Virus record (IMG/VR): IMGVR_UViG_3300010389_000004
Span: 30,082-94,081 of that record
Strand: one strand, 5' to 3'
Length of the DNA: 64,000 bases
DNA from: a virus
Shown: piece after piece, positions 34,575 through 42,666 of the stretch
Layout: every line of letters begins with the position of its first letter
How positions within the stretch are numbered: position 1 is the first letter of the stretch
The notes under the pieces: model-generated
The model's input: only the letters and a program-made list of their open reading frames with translations
The model's database searches: none
Told to the model about the DNA's origin: nothing
Program-made: the position numbers and the translations under genes

Positions 34575-35660
34575 CTATGCCTTGTTGCTGCCGGCGATCG
34601 CCTTGGTGATCGCGTCAACCGCCGAGAAGCCGTGCGCGAGAGGCACACCAACACCCGTCACCACCTGGTGCGTTGCTCCGTTACCCCAGTTACCTGTCGG
34701 ATGTTGTCGCACCTTCCACCCGAAGGAGTGAATGAGCGTCTCCAGGTTCGGCAACAAGAGTCGGACGGCCGCGTAATCAGAAACTCGCGAAGACTCTTCA
34801 TGCGCACCGCCACCACCGCCTACATACTCGTGGTTGTAGGCGGTGGCCATAGGCTCATCGGACTCAACGTCCCAAGCTATCCAACTCTCGACCCAACCAA
34901 CTGGAGTAACCACACGCTCATAGCAGCGCGGGTACCTGAAGGACACCGACTTGAGCCTCTCCACCGCCGTCGGGAGCGACACTTCCTTCGGTTGCTCGGG
35001 GCACGGGTTTTTGGCATGAATCGCAATCTCTGCTTCCAGCTCTTTCCGCAACTCAGCAACGTCGTGAAACTCCTTGCTGTGGATCTCGCTCGCTACCTCC
35101 ACCGCTCCCTCAAAACCGACAAGCGTTGAGCGAGCTTCGGATATCTCCGTCGCAGGCACCTTGCGCAGCTTCGGGAACGCCGCCTTCGTAGCAGCCCAGA
35201 TACCCATAGCTTCGACGGTCAGTTCGTAAACAGGACGCTTGAACAGATCCTTGCGGAACAAGCGTAAGTCGTGCTCCCAGACCAAAACGGGCGCTACAGG
35301 TGGCGCGTCTTCCTCAGCGTCTGGTACGTCCGTGACAGCAGTAGCGATGAACATGGAGTGCCCGCGACTATCACAAGCATCGGCTACTTTCCCCAAACCC
35401 TCCTGGTAGGTTGGGAGGAGATCTACCATGCGCTCCTTGATTCGATCAAGTAGTCCAGCCTCACCCTCGTGCTTGCAGAAATGAAGTGACAGCGCGTGCG
35501 CCGTGACCCAAGAGAGTATGGGGCACTTACTGGTACCAAACCCCGAAACCTCAAAGAGCTGCCGCACGGTGTACGAGGCAAGACCGTCTTTGGCTCCTTC
35601 TGCTTTGCTCTCAATCTCCAACACAGCGTTACCAACCGAGAAGTACTTCTTCTTACCCAT
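34575..35660 (-). CDS. Unrecognised protein, 361 aa
   Basis: ATG at 35660 with GGAGAG upstream; earlier in-frame codons lie in the preceding gene. Mixed alpha/beta. A glycine run (EYVGGGGGAHEE, near 290) looks like a flexible loop. Conserved-looking Trp/Tyr/Cys spread, no membrane part. Ends two bases before the next gene. Function not recognised. Confidence 0.72.
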   Translation of the reverse strand: MGKKKYFSVGNAVLEIESKAEGAKDGLASYTVRQLFEVSGFGTSKCPILSWVTAHALSLHFCKHEGEAGLLDRIKERMVDLLPTYQEGLGKVADACDSRGHSMFIATAVTDVPDAEEDAPPVAPVLVWEHDLRLFRKDLFKRPVYELTVEAMGIWAATKAAFPKLRKVPATEISEARSTLVGFEGAVEVASEIHSKEFHDVAELRKELEAEIAIHAKNPCPEQPKEVSLPTAVERLKSVSFRYPRCYERVVTPVGWVESWIAWDVESDEPMATAYNHEYVGGGGGAHEESSRVSDYAAVRLLLPNLETLIHSFGWKVRQHPTGNWGNGATHQVVTGVGVPLAHGFSAVDAITKAIAGSNKA

Positions 35661-35671
35661 TCTGCTCTCCG

Positions 35672-36118
35672 TTACTCCCGCACATACTTGCGGTAAAGTG
35701 TACTCAGCCCTCGCCATACCCCGACGACCAGACCGTACATATCCCAAAACTCATGGGGCGTAAACCCCAGGTGAGTAGTTAGCTGATCCACATCCCAGGA
35801 GTCTGCCCTGGTCTGCAAAATACGCAACAACCTCAGCACTGCAAAAAGCCCCGAGGGGCTTTCCACGAATACCTGGCAGTAGCTCGCTCGGTAGTGGTAC
35901 TCAAGCACCTCTAGGCGAACCCCTCGAAACCGGTTAGCGGTCTCATCGCCGTGTTTGTACCCGGTTGTGTTTGGGGAGAAGAGCAACAGGGACTGCCCGT
36001 CTGGTACCTTCTTGCCCTCATAGGCAAGCACGCACCGCTTACTCTCCCCGTGGTAGATATCTCGACGAGGTAGGCCGACCTGCACAAAGTGCTCTACTAG
36101 TTCGTCAAGCGTGTGCAA
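35672..36118 (-). CDS. Unrecognised protein, 148 aa, TTG start
   Basis: No ATG near the start; TTG at 36118 has GAGGTG 6 bases before it, overlapping the end of the methyltransferase gene, so the TTG is likely real and would keep expression low. The C-terminal half is helical with a WDMYGLVVGVWRGL stretch. Not recognised. Confidence 0.62.
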   Translation of the reverse strand: MHTLDELVEHFVQVGLPRRDIYHGESKRCVLAYEGKKVPDGQSLLLFSPNTTGYKHGDETANRFRGVRLEVLEYHYRASYCQVFVESPSGLFAVLRLLRILQTRADSWDVDQLTTHLGFTPHEFWDMYGLVVGVWRGLSTLYRKYVRE

Positions 36119-36121
36119 GCT

Positions 36122-36667
36122 CTACACCTCATTACCCCAAGCGTCCCAACCCGGACGGTGCTTTCGTGCGAACAGCTCGACATACGGCCCTGGAGAACAG
36201 CGCTCGATTACCTCGTAGAACTCTTCGGGTTTCTCGGAGTGTCGGGTCTTCGGAGCTAACACCAGGTTAGCTTGTGTTCTCGCACCTTCGGTGAGTTTAC
36301 CAAGACCTTGTGACCCCACCAGAACTATTTCAGAGGCTTGCCGAAACCACCACCCAAGCCCTCTGGGATCTACTAACCCCGCCTTGGTGGTCTTCCCCCA
36401 AACCAACATCCCTCGGTATTTGAACCCCCACGCACTCAGTACCTCCAAACCATCCGTCAGTAGTGCGTTGGGAACCCACACAAACGCTACTGAGTCTTGA
36501 GCAACCACCTCTTGCACAGGAAGGCGGCAGATATCCTCCACGGTCAACGTGGGGTAATGGAAAAGGCGCCCATGTTCTGGAGCGCCTTTTCCTGTCCTAC
36601 GACGAAACCGCCAAGGAGGGTCTGCCAGGAGAGTTTGGTACTCCCCTGCTTTTGGGAGGTCTAGCAC
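36122..36667 (-). CDS. Adenine-N6 DNA methyltransferase, MT-A70 type
   Basis: 181 aa, GTG start at 36667. Catalytic DPPW at 16-19 (ADPPWRF), then a Rossmann-like set of strands (DSVAFVWVP, GMLVWGK, YVELFARK) and the HSEKP segment near 145 typical of the MT-A70 family. It transfers methyl from S-adenosylmethionine to adenine; in phages this often protects DNA from host restriction. No cognate endonuclease is seen. It follows an HTH gene with a 7-base overlap. Confidence 0.82.
   Translation of the reverse strand: MLDLPKAGEYQTLLADPPWRFRRRTGKGAPEHGRLFHYPTLTVEDICRLPVQEVVAQDSVAFVWVPNALLTDGLEVLSAWGFKYRGMLVWGKTTKAGLVDPRGLGWWFRQASEIVLVGSQGLGKLTEGARTQANLVLAPKTRHSEKPEEFYEVIERCSPGPYVELFARKHRPGWDAWGNEV
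36559..36592 (-). other. Terminator-like hairpin inside the methyltransferase gene
   Basis: 11-bp perfect arms (GGAAAAGGCGC and complement) with a 12-base loop, at codons about 26-37. The T run lies within the 3' arm rather than after it, so termination would be partial at best; possible attenuator. Confidence 0.45.
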
Positions 36668-37317
36668 GGCGCCGCCAGGATCTTGGCGAGCTTCGCACGA
36701 GAGTACCCGTAGGTATTACGAATCTCTTCTTGCGTCTTCTTCTTCGCCTCACGCTGCACCTTGCGGCACTGCGTCTTTGACTCAGGCGGTTCACGAAGGC
36801 CGGCACGGATCAATTCGACCACGGCGGAGTGAACAGAGATCCCGAACTTCTCCGCCATATACACTGCCGAAGGAAGCCCTTTCGCTTTCGCATGTGCGAC
36901 AAACTTCTTGCGCACGGATTCGGACAGGCCGGGGTTCAACGAGACTTTTGGGTCCAGGCCTGCGAGAGCTTTTGCCTCACTCACGTCAACCTTGGCTTCA
37001 GCGGCCGCACTCGTCAGGCTCGCTCCGCCTTTGTAGAGCTTCTTGAATTGGCTCTCTCGCGCTTTGCGGTCCTTGTCCGTCAGCGAGCGGCCAGCAACCC
37101 AATGCACGCGCAGCGGGGCAGGGAGTCGATCGGCGGGAATCATCTCGCGGATCTCCTTCAATCGTTTACCTACCGTCGTGGAGGACAGATCAACTTCATC
37201 ACCGATCTCTGCTGTTGACTTGAGGTGCTTCATGCGCAACCACCCAATAGTAACCAAGCGCTTCTCGCCACCCAGGGCTTCGATAAGCTCCTCCTTGGTC
37301 TCAATCACCTTACTCAT
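36661..37317 (-). CDS. HTH DNA-binding protein, possible regulator
   Basis: 218 aa from the ATG at 37317. At least two HTH-like stretches: about 33-55 (STAEIGDEVDLSSTTVGKRLK) and about 150-175 (MAEKFGISVHSAVVELIRAG). The C-terminus is very basic with a third possible one (YGYSRAKLAKIL). Its ribosome site is buried in a leader hairpin (37323-37361), suggesting translational control. Overlaps the methyltransferase gene by 7 bases, so the two are probably co-regulated. Confidence 0.7.
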   Translation of the reverse strand: MSKVIETKEELIEALGGEKRLVTIGWLRMKHLKSTAEIGDEVDLSSTTVGKRLKEIREMIPADRLPAPLRVHWVAGRSLTDKDRKARESQFKKLYKGGASLTSAAAEAKVDVSEAKALAGLDPKVSLNPGLSESVRKKFVAHAKAKGLPSAVYMAEKFGISVHSAVVELIRAGLREPPESKTQCRKVQREAKKKTQEEIRNTYGYSRAKLAKILAAPC

Positions 37318-37322
37318 AGAAA

Positions 37323-37361
37323 CTACTCCTGAGAACATTTGACGGGTGTTCCCAGGAGTAG
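37323..37361 (-). promoter_or_regulatory. Leader hairpin that buries a ribosome binding site
   Basis: Outer arms CTACTCCTG/CAGGAGTAG (9 bp) and inner arms GAACA/TGTTC form one long stem-loop. On the minus strand the 3' arm contains CAGGAG, the ribosome site of the HTH gene, so folding would block translation. A T-run (TTTTTT) lies just before it. Confidence 0.6.
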
Positions 37362-37391
37362 ACAAAAAACTCAGTGAGTCCGCAAGGGCTT

Positions 37392-37775
37392 CTATTCGAC
37401 TTTCAACCCTCGGTCGGCTTGACCGGTAGCACGCTTGTGGAGCTTCATCACGGTCTTGGAAACCATATCACCGAGCGACAGGCCTAGCGTGTCCAGCAAC
37501 ACCATGAAGTACCAGAAGAAGTCGCCAAGCTCTTCTTCGAGCGCGGCACGCAGAACCTCAAGGTCTTGGTACTTCGGGTCGCCACGCATCCACTTCCCGA
37601 TGAGATCAGCTACCTCGCCCATCTCGCCAGACATCTTCACGCACAGGTAGGGAAGGTGCCCCTCACTGCCAAGAAACTTCTCGGTCTTCTCATCTGACGG
37701 GAACACCGCCGTCTTCTTGAACTCCTGAGCGATCGCTCCGCCCTGTTGGTTCAAAACGTCATACTGCAAGGTCAT
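37392..37775 (-). CDS. MazG-like nucleotide pyrophosphohydrolase
   Basis: 127 aa from the ATG at 37775 (GGAGG upstream). All-alpha with the metal-binding pattern EMGE, then EEELGD about 30 residues on, inside the ELGDFFWYFMVLLDTLGL helix. This family hydrolyses NTPs to NMPs. Phage MazG may tune nucleotide pools or alarmone signals for replication; it is common in cyanophages. Overlaps the upstream gene by 17 bases. Confidence 0.8.
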   Translation of the reverse strand: MTLQYDVLNQQGGAIAQEFKKTAVFPSDEKTEKFLGSEGHLPYLCVKMSGEMGEVADLIGKWMRGDPKYQDLEVLRAALEEELGDFFWYFMVLLDTLGLSLGDMVSKTVMKLHKRATGQADRGLKVE

Positions 37776-38403
37776 CAAAACCTCCAAGATCTCCTTCGAC
37801 TTCGCGAAGGAACTCGCCTAGTCGCTCTTGCAACTCCACAAGAGCATCGGAATCAAGTACCACGCCGGAGCTACCCGACCTGAACACTTCTTTGCCTTCG
37901 TAGGTGATCGTGGAAACCACAGGCGGACAGTCATTCCACCAAGCGATCGTCCCGATGCTCCTCGGGAAGTGCTTCTTGAATCGTGCGCGTAGCTTTGGCC
38001 ACGAGGTTTGGCCACCTACTGTTCGGAAGTGGGTAGGGTGACACACCTGCTGATTCATGAGTTCAACCAGAGCATCAAACAAGGCCCTGAAGAACAGCAT
38101 CCGGCTTTCGTTTGGAGCGCTTGTGGACATCATAGCGTGCAGATTGGAAAAGCACTTGACGTTACCAGCCTCAACCCCGCAATACCGGTTACTGACTGAC
38201 AGCATGGAGACTTCGACCTTCACCAAACTGCCGACCACCATAGACTCGCTATCTTCACTCCACTCCACCCCATCAATGACTTTCGCTCGGGACTGGATCC
38301 CCCCTTCCCTCGTCTTCACCACCAGGCTCAACCCAGGATCTGCGAACACATCCTCATTGAAGCACATCGAAATGAACTGCTTGGTGTACTCCTTGTTACC
38401 CAC
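37759..38403 (-). CDS. Unrecognised protein, 214 aa, GTG start
   Basis: GTG at 38403 with GGGAG 8 bases upstream. Alpha/beta, with a helical centre (MLFFRALFDALVELMNQQ) and an acidic helical end. Soluble; no family seen. Confidence 0.7.
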   Translation of the reverse strand: MGNKEYTKQFISMCFNEDVFADPGLSLVVKTREGGIQSRAKVIDGVEWSEDSESMVVGSLVKVEVSMLSVSNRYCGVEAGNVKCFSNLHAMMSTSAPNESRMLFFRALFDALVELMNQQVCHPTHFRTVGGQTSWPKLRARFKKHFPRSIGTIAWWNDCPPVVSTITYEGKEVFRSGSSGVVLDSDALVELQERLGEFLREVEGDLGGFDDLAV

Positions 38404-38407
38404 GCTC

Positions 38408-38734
38408 CTACTCCCATTTCTCCGTCAGTGGTACATCCACCGCCCACTCGATGTAGCTCTTATGCGTAGGGGACTCGATCCAAACACACACCCTGCCCAC
38501 CATGACAAGCACCCAAACGGGTGAGAAGGTGAGGATACATACTAAAGGCAGCGACACAAACAAAGAAGGCCACGCACATGGTGGCCTCCCCAAAAGGACT
38601 CGTCTTGCCAGGTCTATGAGGAACATGAAGAAAGACCCGCACCCAAAGAAGAAATTCAGCAGTTCGATAATCGCCCCGCAGACGATGGTCATCCAAAACA
38701 AGTTGACCACCACGTCACTGAGATAGGAGGTCAC
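38408..38734 (-). CDS. Small membrane protein, 108 aa
   Basis: GTG at 38734 overlaps the upstream stop as GTGA. Two long hydrophobic regions (about 8-44 and 57-84) with a basic loop between them (DLARRVLLGRPP), so two to three passes. Partner of the 56-residue membrane protein upstream. Could act on the host envelope or in lysis timing; not recognised. Confidence 0.7.
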   Translation of the reverse strand: MTSYLSDVVVNLFWMTIVCGAIIELLNFFFGCGSFFMFLIDLARRVLLGRPPCAWPSLFVSLPLVCILTFSPVWVLVMVGRVCVWIESPTHKSYIEWAVDVPLTEKWE

Positions 38735-38901
38735 TTCTTCTTCTCTTCATCAAAGAAGTAGCCAAGCATCAAGAGAACCGCCATAGCCCCGAAGAGCATC
38801 AAACCCCACGCGGTCCAATCCGGCAATGCTCCTTCGTGGATCAGGTAGGCAAACACCAGCATCCACATACCTGTAAGCAGGCACACAGGAATCGTCTTCA
38901 T
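38731..38901 (-). CDS. Small membrane protein, 56 aa
   Basis: ATG at 38901 with AGGAG 6 bases upstream. Two hydrophobic helices (about 5-20 and 30-48) and a charged tail DEEKKK. Ends in GTGA overlap with the 108-residue membrane protein gene, so the two are made together. Confidence 0.7.
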   Translation of the reverse strand: MKTIPVCLLTGMWMLVFAYLIHEGALPDWTAWGLMLFGAMAVLLMLGYFFDEEKKK

Positions 38902-38910
38902 CACATCTCC

Positions 38911-39390
38911 TTATCTGAGACCAGCCAGGTAGAACCTACGGCACAGGCTCAACCGAACTGAATCGGGATTCTTGAATTTCGACACCAACTGGTCGGGGAA
39001 AATCAACATCAAGGCGTCCAACGAAGTGCCGACGGCGGAAGACACCATTTGAAAACCGTCCTGAGTTTTGAACATCTCCAGGCAGTCTTCTTCGGAAGGC
39101 AGCCCTTCGAGCCCCATACCTTCCGCTACCAGGACATCGCGGAATTGATTAGAGATTTCACCCAGCACATGCTCGATGTCGTCTTTGAAGGACTCCAGCG
39201 TAGTCCCCTCTACGAAGTCCGCGTCCTCCAAAAAGGTGTAGCCTGTGTTCTTCGCTATCCACAGACCCACACTGTATCGCCCGTATTTTGAAACCAGCTC
39301 ACCCAAGGACTGCATAGCAAGAGACACGCGCTTGCGCGTCTTTTGCTGCTTACCGCCCTTACTCTTCCTCTGTTTGTTGTTCTTGCTCAT
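38911..39390 (-). CDS. Unrecognised protein, 159 aa
   Basis: ATG at 39390 inside the end of the upstream gene (32-base overlap), GGAAGAG upstream. Lys-rich disordered N-terminus (about 20 residues), then an acidic helical domain and a short basic end. Not recognised. Confidence 0.7.
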   Translation of the reverse strand: MSKNNKQRKSKGGKQQKTRKRVSLAMQSLGELVSKYGRYSVGLWIAKNTGYTFLEDADFVEGTTLESFKDDIEHVLGEISNQFRDVLVAEGMGLEGLPSEEDCLEMFKTQDGFQMVSSAVGTSLDALMLIFPDQLVSKFKNPDSVRLSLCRRFYLAGLR

Positions 39391-40108
39391 CTTGCTCTTC
39401 CACGAGGGAACCGTCATAACGAAGGGTGTGCTGGTACTTGTACACCTGGTACGTCGATCGACGAGACCCGTTCTCTTTCACCCAGTCTCGTGCTTCAGCG
39501 GGGCCGGCAAAAGTTTTCGGACTGGTATAGAAAACCTTATCGCCGTTCTCGTTCCGTTTCTGGAGCCACAGGAGGGTGGGCTCACTCACCTCACTCTTAC
39601 CTGCGACAGGGGCATGGACAAACCCTTGGCGGCCTCGACACAACATATCAAACAGGCTGCGGGAGAATTCAAATTCCCCCTCCGAGGAGAAAAACTCAGA
39701 GGTAACGTCCTCTACAGGGACTCCCTCAAATTCCGCGTATTCCCCTCCCAACAGCTTGGGTTTGATTTCCTCGTAGTCGTCTACCGTAATCCCAAGGTAC
39801 ACCTCGTGCCCCAGGGCTTTTCGGGCAGCGTAATCTTGTTGGGAAATGCTGACGTAAACCCGAGCATGGGCTTTGGTCTTCACTGCCGGCAGGTACTCGC
39901 TCAGGAGATCTCTCCAGGACGCGTCGCTCTCGCCCACAAGGACGGGGTTTTCCGCTACTGGGATAAGCGCGTCTTCTTCTTCAACGAACCCAATCCCGCC
40001 CGAGCTTTCAATTTCAAGCAGAAGCCACGTCTCGCGGCGGTTATCCATAACCAGGTTGCCGTCTTCATCTTGAGTCATCACCCCGCGAACGCTCGGTACT
40101 TTGGCCAT
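39359..40108 (-). CDS. Unrecognised acidic protein, 249 aa
   Basis: Alpha/beta body with a Gln/Glu-only C-terminal tail (EEQDEQEQQTEEE). No enzyme motif seen. It follows the co-chaperonin gene after a 58-base gap. Confidence 0.7.
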   Translation of the reverse strand: MAKVPSVRGVMTQDEDGNLVMDNRRETWLLLEIESSGGIGFVEEEDALIPVAENPVLVGESDASWRDLLSEYLPAVKTKAHARVYVSISQQDYAARKALGHEVYLGITVDDYEEIKPKLLGGEYAEFEGVPVEDVTSEFFSSEGEFEFSRSLFDMLCRGRQGFVHAPVAGKSEVSEPTLLWLQKRNENGDKVFYTSPKTFAGPAEARDWVKENGSRRSTYQVYKYQHTLRYDGSLVEEQDEQEQQTEEE

Positions 40109-40166
40109 TTCCGTCTCCTTACCAACTACCTTACAACACCCTTGATCGAGTCAAGCACCTGCCTGA

Positions 40167-40556
40167 CTAGGCATTTACCACAGCGACAACATACCGGCTA
40201 TTGATCAAAACCTCGTGTCGGTCATCTGAAAGCCGGAAGAACTTGTCCTGCCCCTCGTGCTGCTTGTACAGGACGATATCCCCTGGGGAAATACCTTCGA
40301 CGTCACTCGCCACTTTGTGGATCTTGCCAATCCCCAGAGCGCTCGTCCGATTCTCCTCCCCCACAATCTGAAGCAACCTCGACGCGACTCCCTTTTCTCG
40401 GAGGATCCGCACGAGCCCGTTCATCGGCTTGAGGTTGATAGGCCAGTCGCTTGTCGCATCATGGAACTCAGGAATACCTTGGACACGAACTCCAACAACC
40501 CCGGGGTTGCTGTTACTGACTCGTGAGGGACGGGCACCTTTGTACTTTGCCTGCAT
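40167..40556 (-). CDS. GroES-like co-chaperonin
   Basis: 129 aa from the ATG at 40556 (AAGGAGAAG upstream). After a 40-residue extension the sequence follows GroES: INLKPMNGLVRILRE (GroES start), GIGKIHKVAS (turn), ISPGDIVLYKQHEGQ (core strand) and HEVLINSRYVVAVVNA (C-terminal strands). The mobile-loop region that contacts GroEL is shortened and not Gly-rich in the usual way. As in T4 gp31, it may replace host GroES to fold the capsid protein. No GroEL gene is in the window. Confidence 0.7.
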   Translation of the reverse strand: MQAKYKGARPSRVSNSNPGVVGVRVQGIPEFHDATSDWPINLKPMNGLVRILREKGVASRLLQIVGEENRTSALGIGKIHKVASDVEGISPGDIVLYKQHEGQDKFFRLSDDRHEVLINSRYVVAVVNA

Positions 40557-40582
40557 ATGGTCTTCTCCTTCGGCGAAACAAA

Positions 40583-40610
40583 ACGAGGGACGCATAGTAG
40601 CGTCCCTCGT
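40583..40610 (-). terminator. Intrinsic terminator
   Basis: Perfect 11-bp arms (ACGAGGGACGC and complement), 6-base loop, then TTTTGTTTCG on the minus strand. Lies after the 100-residue gene, just before the ribosome site of the co-chaperonin. Confidence 0.85.
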
Positions 40611-40638
40611 ACTCAGTAGCAACTGCTCTGTGGACTCA

Positions 40639-40941
40639 CTAGAAGTCCAAGATAGCGAAATAGCCCTCCAGGACTGGCAGCATTTCCTCAAGCAGGTGCA
40701 GATTCTTCTTGTCGCCCGCCAGGGCAACCAACTCTGCGGCCGTGGTCGGCAAGGCCACACCGCCGACGGTCAGCGCGGCGATCGCCGGCTTGTGTGTCGA
40801 GGTCCAGGAGCCGGAAGAGGCATCGTTGCCTTTGGCTTCGATTCGCTGGAGCAGCACTTCGTAGGAAGCACCGACAGTCCGCATGATCTTCTGGGGATGG
40901 CCCGACACGGTTGCTGCCGGGGTGATAGCGCTTGCTGGCAT
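40639..40941 (-). CDS. Unrecognised protein, 100 aa
   Basis: GAGGAG 8 bases before the ATG. Ala/Thr-rich disordered N-terminus, then a helical domain (about 25-98) with a Leu-rich end. Single gene between a leader of about 85 bases and a strong terminator, suggesting high expression. Confidence 0.72.
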   Translation of the reverse strand: MPASAITPAATVSGHPQKIMRTVGASYEVLLQRIEAKGNDASSGSWTSTHKPAIAALTVGGVALPTTAAELVALAGDKKNLHLLEEMLPVLEGYFAILDF

Positions 40942-41027
40942 ATCTCATTCTCCTCAATTGGTCTTCTTCAAGAACGCGAACCCCGACAGTGGGATTTCGC
41001 AACAGCTTTCCAGGGCCGCCCGTACTT

Positions 41028-41408
41028 CTAGGAAGCGCCGGCAGCTTCCATCGACTCGTTGACGTAAGGGTCGGCGTCAGCGTTTTTTGCCCCACCCTTG
41101 TCACGCTCGCGGAGAGCCTTACTCAAGGCTGCATCCGCACGCGACTTGATTTCGTCTTCGCGGAGGTCAGGGTACGCCTCACGGAGACTTTGCATCGTGG
41201 CGGTCATGAACGCCTCAGTGAAGCTTTCAAGCTCTTGGACCTCAAGCTCCGTGCTGACGCGATCCAGCTCAGGCGAGTTTGAGGTAGCATCCACGGCCTT
41301 CGCCACTGCTGGGTCTTGGGTCGCACCCACCTTACCAGCAGGGTCCTCCTGCGTGAGGACTTCGGCCTCAGACCCTTGGTTCGGGTCGGGAGTGACGTTG
41401 ATCTGCAT
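41028..41408 (-). CDS. Acidic helical protein, 126 aa
   Basis: AAGGAG upstream of the ATG. Disordered N-terminal 50 residues, then a helix-rich segment (about 55-105) with high Glu/Arg/Ala. Begins right after the nucleoside-kinase-like gene. Not recognised. Confidence 0.7.
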   Translation of the reverse strand: MQINVTPDPNQGSEAEVLTQEDPAGKVGATQDPAVAKAVDATSNSPELDRVSTELEVQELESFTEAFMTATMQSLREAYPDLREDEIKSRADAALSKALRERDKGGAKNADADPYVNESMEAAGAS

Positions 41409-41409
41409 G

Positions 41410-42018
41410 TCAGGACTCCTTCAAGATTCGGATAAACGCTTCTGCAAGTGAAGCGGGTGAATTGTCATCTCGCAACCAATGTACGACTGGCAAAATACCC
41501 CCGCTAGCAAAAAAGTGTATCATCCCGAGGAGGCGGCGGTGCATCATCACCGCATCCTGCCACTCTGGACCCCAAGCCTTCTGGTGGTAGGTTTCTCCAA
41601 TCAGACTGTAGTCTGTCAGAAGAAACGGGTCATACACATTCACCAAGGCACTCAACTTATCGACGTCAATCTTGAAGTCAGCCGGTTTCGCTGGATGAAA
41701 GAGCGCATAAGCGTAGGTCATCGCCGCAGGGCACTCTGAAACCACAAACCCCGCCCCCAACTTTGAGGCCGCTTGCAGCGCGTCAACTTCTGCGGCCAAC
41801 TGGGTAGCAAGTATCTCGCGCTGGATCGAGAAATCCGACGCCCACTTCGACACGGCGTCGTCTCCCAAGTCACGTAACACCTTCGTTGCGGTCTCCTCAA
41901 CAAAGTGGACAACCTCACCGTACTGTCGCAGACGATCCGCGATAGCGACAGCCAGTGTGCTCTTACCCGAGGAAGGACCACCAAACACACCGATGATTTT
42001 ATTTCCGCTACGCTTCAT
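41410..42018 (-). CDS. P-loop nucleoside kinase-like ATPase (NadR/AAA_28 type)
   Basis: 202 aa. Walker A GGPSSGKST at 13-21 after strand NKIIGVF; VHFVEETATKVL (about 37-49) and FVVSECP (Walker B-like, about 91-97) fit the NadR-type kinase/AAA_28 family, which phosphorylates nicotinamide riboside or related nucleosides and is common in large phages. LRDD near the end may be the lid. Overlaps the upstream gene by 11 bases. Confidence 0.72.
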   Translation of the reverse strand: MKRSGNKIIGVFGGPSSGKSTLAVAIADRLRQYGEVVHFVEETATKVLRDLGDDAVSKWASDFSIQREILATQLAAEVDALQAASKLGAGFVVSECPAAMTYAYALFHPAKPADFKIDVDKLSALVNVYDPFLLTDYSLIGETYHQKAWGPEWQDAVMMHRRLLGMIHFFASGGILPVVHWLRDDNSPASLAEAFIRILKES

Positions 42019-42394
42019 CTACGTCTTGCTCCACCTGGTCTTCACGCACCAGTATTTGATCTCGCGTAACGGATTTACCACTACGCGTTTGTTTCACCCA
42101 ATACCCTACCGTGGCCAATGAGCACACCCTAAGCTTTTCACCCGGCCGGATGATTACCTGCGTCGTGGCTATTTCAGATACAGCCCTCACAAACACAGGT
42201 ATTCGCTGCGGGCTATTCACATACCTCCCTGCGTCTGGCATGACGAAACCACACAGGAACTCCTCGCCTCTTTGTCGCAGCACGGGGCAGGCGCCACACT
42301 CTTCAAAAGGCAACCCCTCAGAATCGTCAAACGCCTTGAGTATGGTGAACTCAGGCCTATTGCACTGGCGGACTCTCTTGGGGCGCGGCGCCAT
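42008..42394 (-). CDS. Unrecognised Cys-containing protein, 128 aa
   Basis: The ATG at 42394 overlaps the upstream stop as TGATG, better than the GTG one codon earlier. Cys cluster ECGACPV with FLCGF 15 residues later, perhaps a metal site, followed by beta strands (TTQVIIRPGEKLRVCS). Basic start, acidic end. Confidence 0.68.
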   Translation of the reverse strand: MAPRPKRVRQCNRPEFTILKAFDDSEGLPFEECGACPVLRQRGEEFLCGFVMPDAGRYVNSPQRIPVFVRAVSEIATTQVIIRPGEKLRVCSLATVGYWVKQTRSGKSVTRDQILVREDQVEQDVDEA

Positions 42395-42663
42395 CACACT
42401 CCTATCGGGTCATCCCTACCATCCACGAAATACTCTCCGCCTTCCTCAGTCACGTCCGTCACCTTCCAGCGGCAGACGTCGTAGCTAGCCCCTACTTGGA
42501 ATTTTGGATTGCTCGTGGCAATTACCCGCACGACGAGGGTGTTTTGCTTTACCCCCTGGACACGAAACAAAACCGCCCGCCCCTTACCCCAACGCTCGGG
42601 TTCCGGGCGCAGGTCAGGGCGGGCTGGTGTAATCGCTACCAGGTCTCCAGGGTTGTACTTCAT
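42394..42663 (-). CDS. SH3/KOW-like small protein, 89 aa
   Basis: ATG at 42663 with AGGGTG upstream. Begins MKYNPGDLVAITPARPDL and continues as five or six short strands, like small SH3-barrel proteins. Coupled to both neighbours. No partner known. Confidence 0.6.
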   Translation of the reverse strand: MKYNPGDLVAITPARPDLRPEPERWGKGRAVLFRVQGVKQNTLVVRVIATSNPKFQVGASYDVCRWKVTDVTEEGGEYFVDGRDDPIGV

Positions 42664-42666
42664 CAA

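Noticed and set aside
40557-40760. Longer start for the co-chaperonin gene
   Set aside because: The extension crosses a terminator hairpin and the upstream gene; the ATG at 40556 has a good ribosome site.
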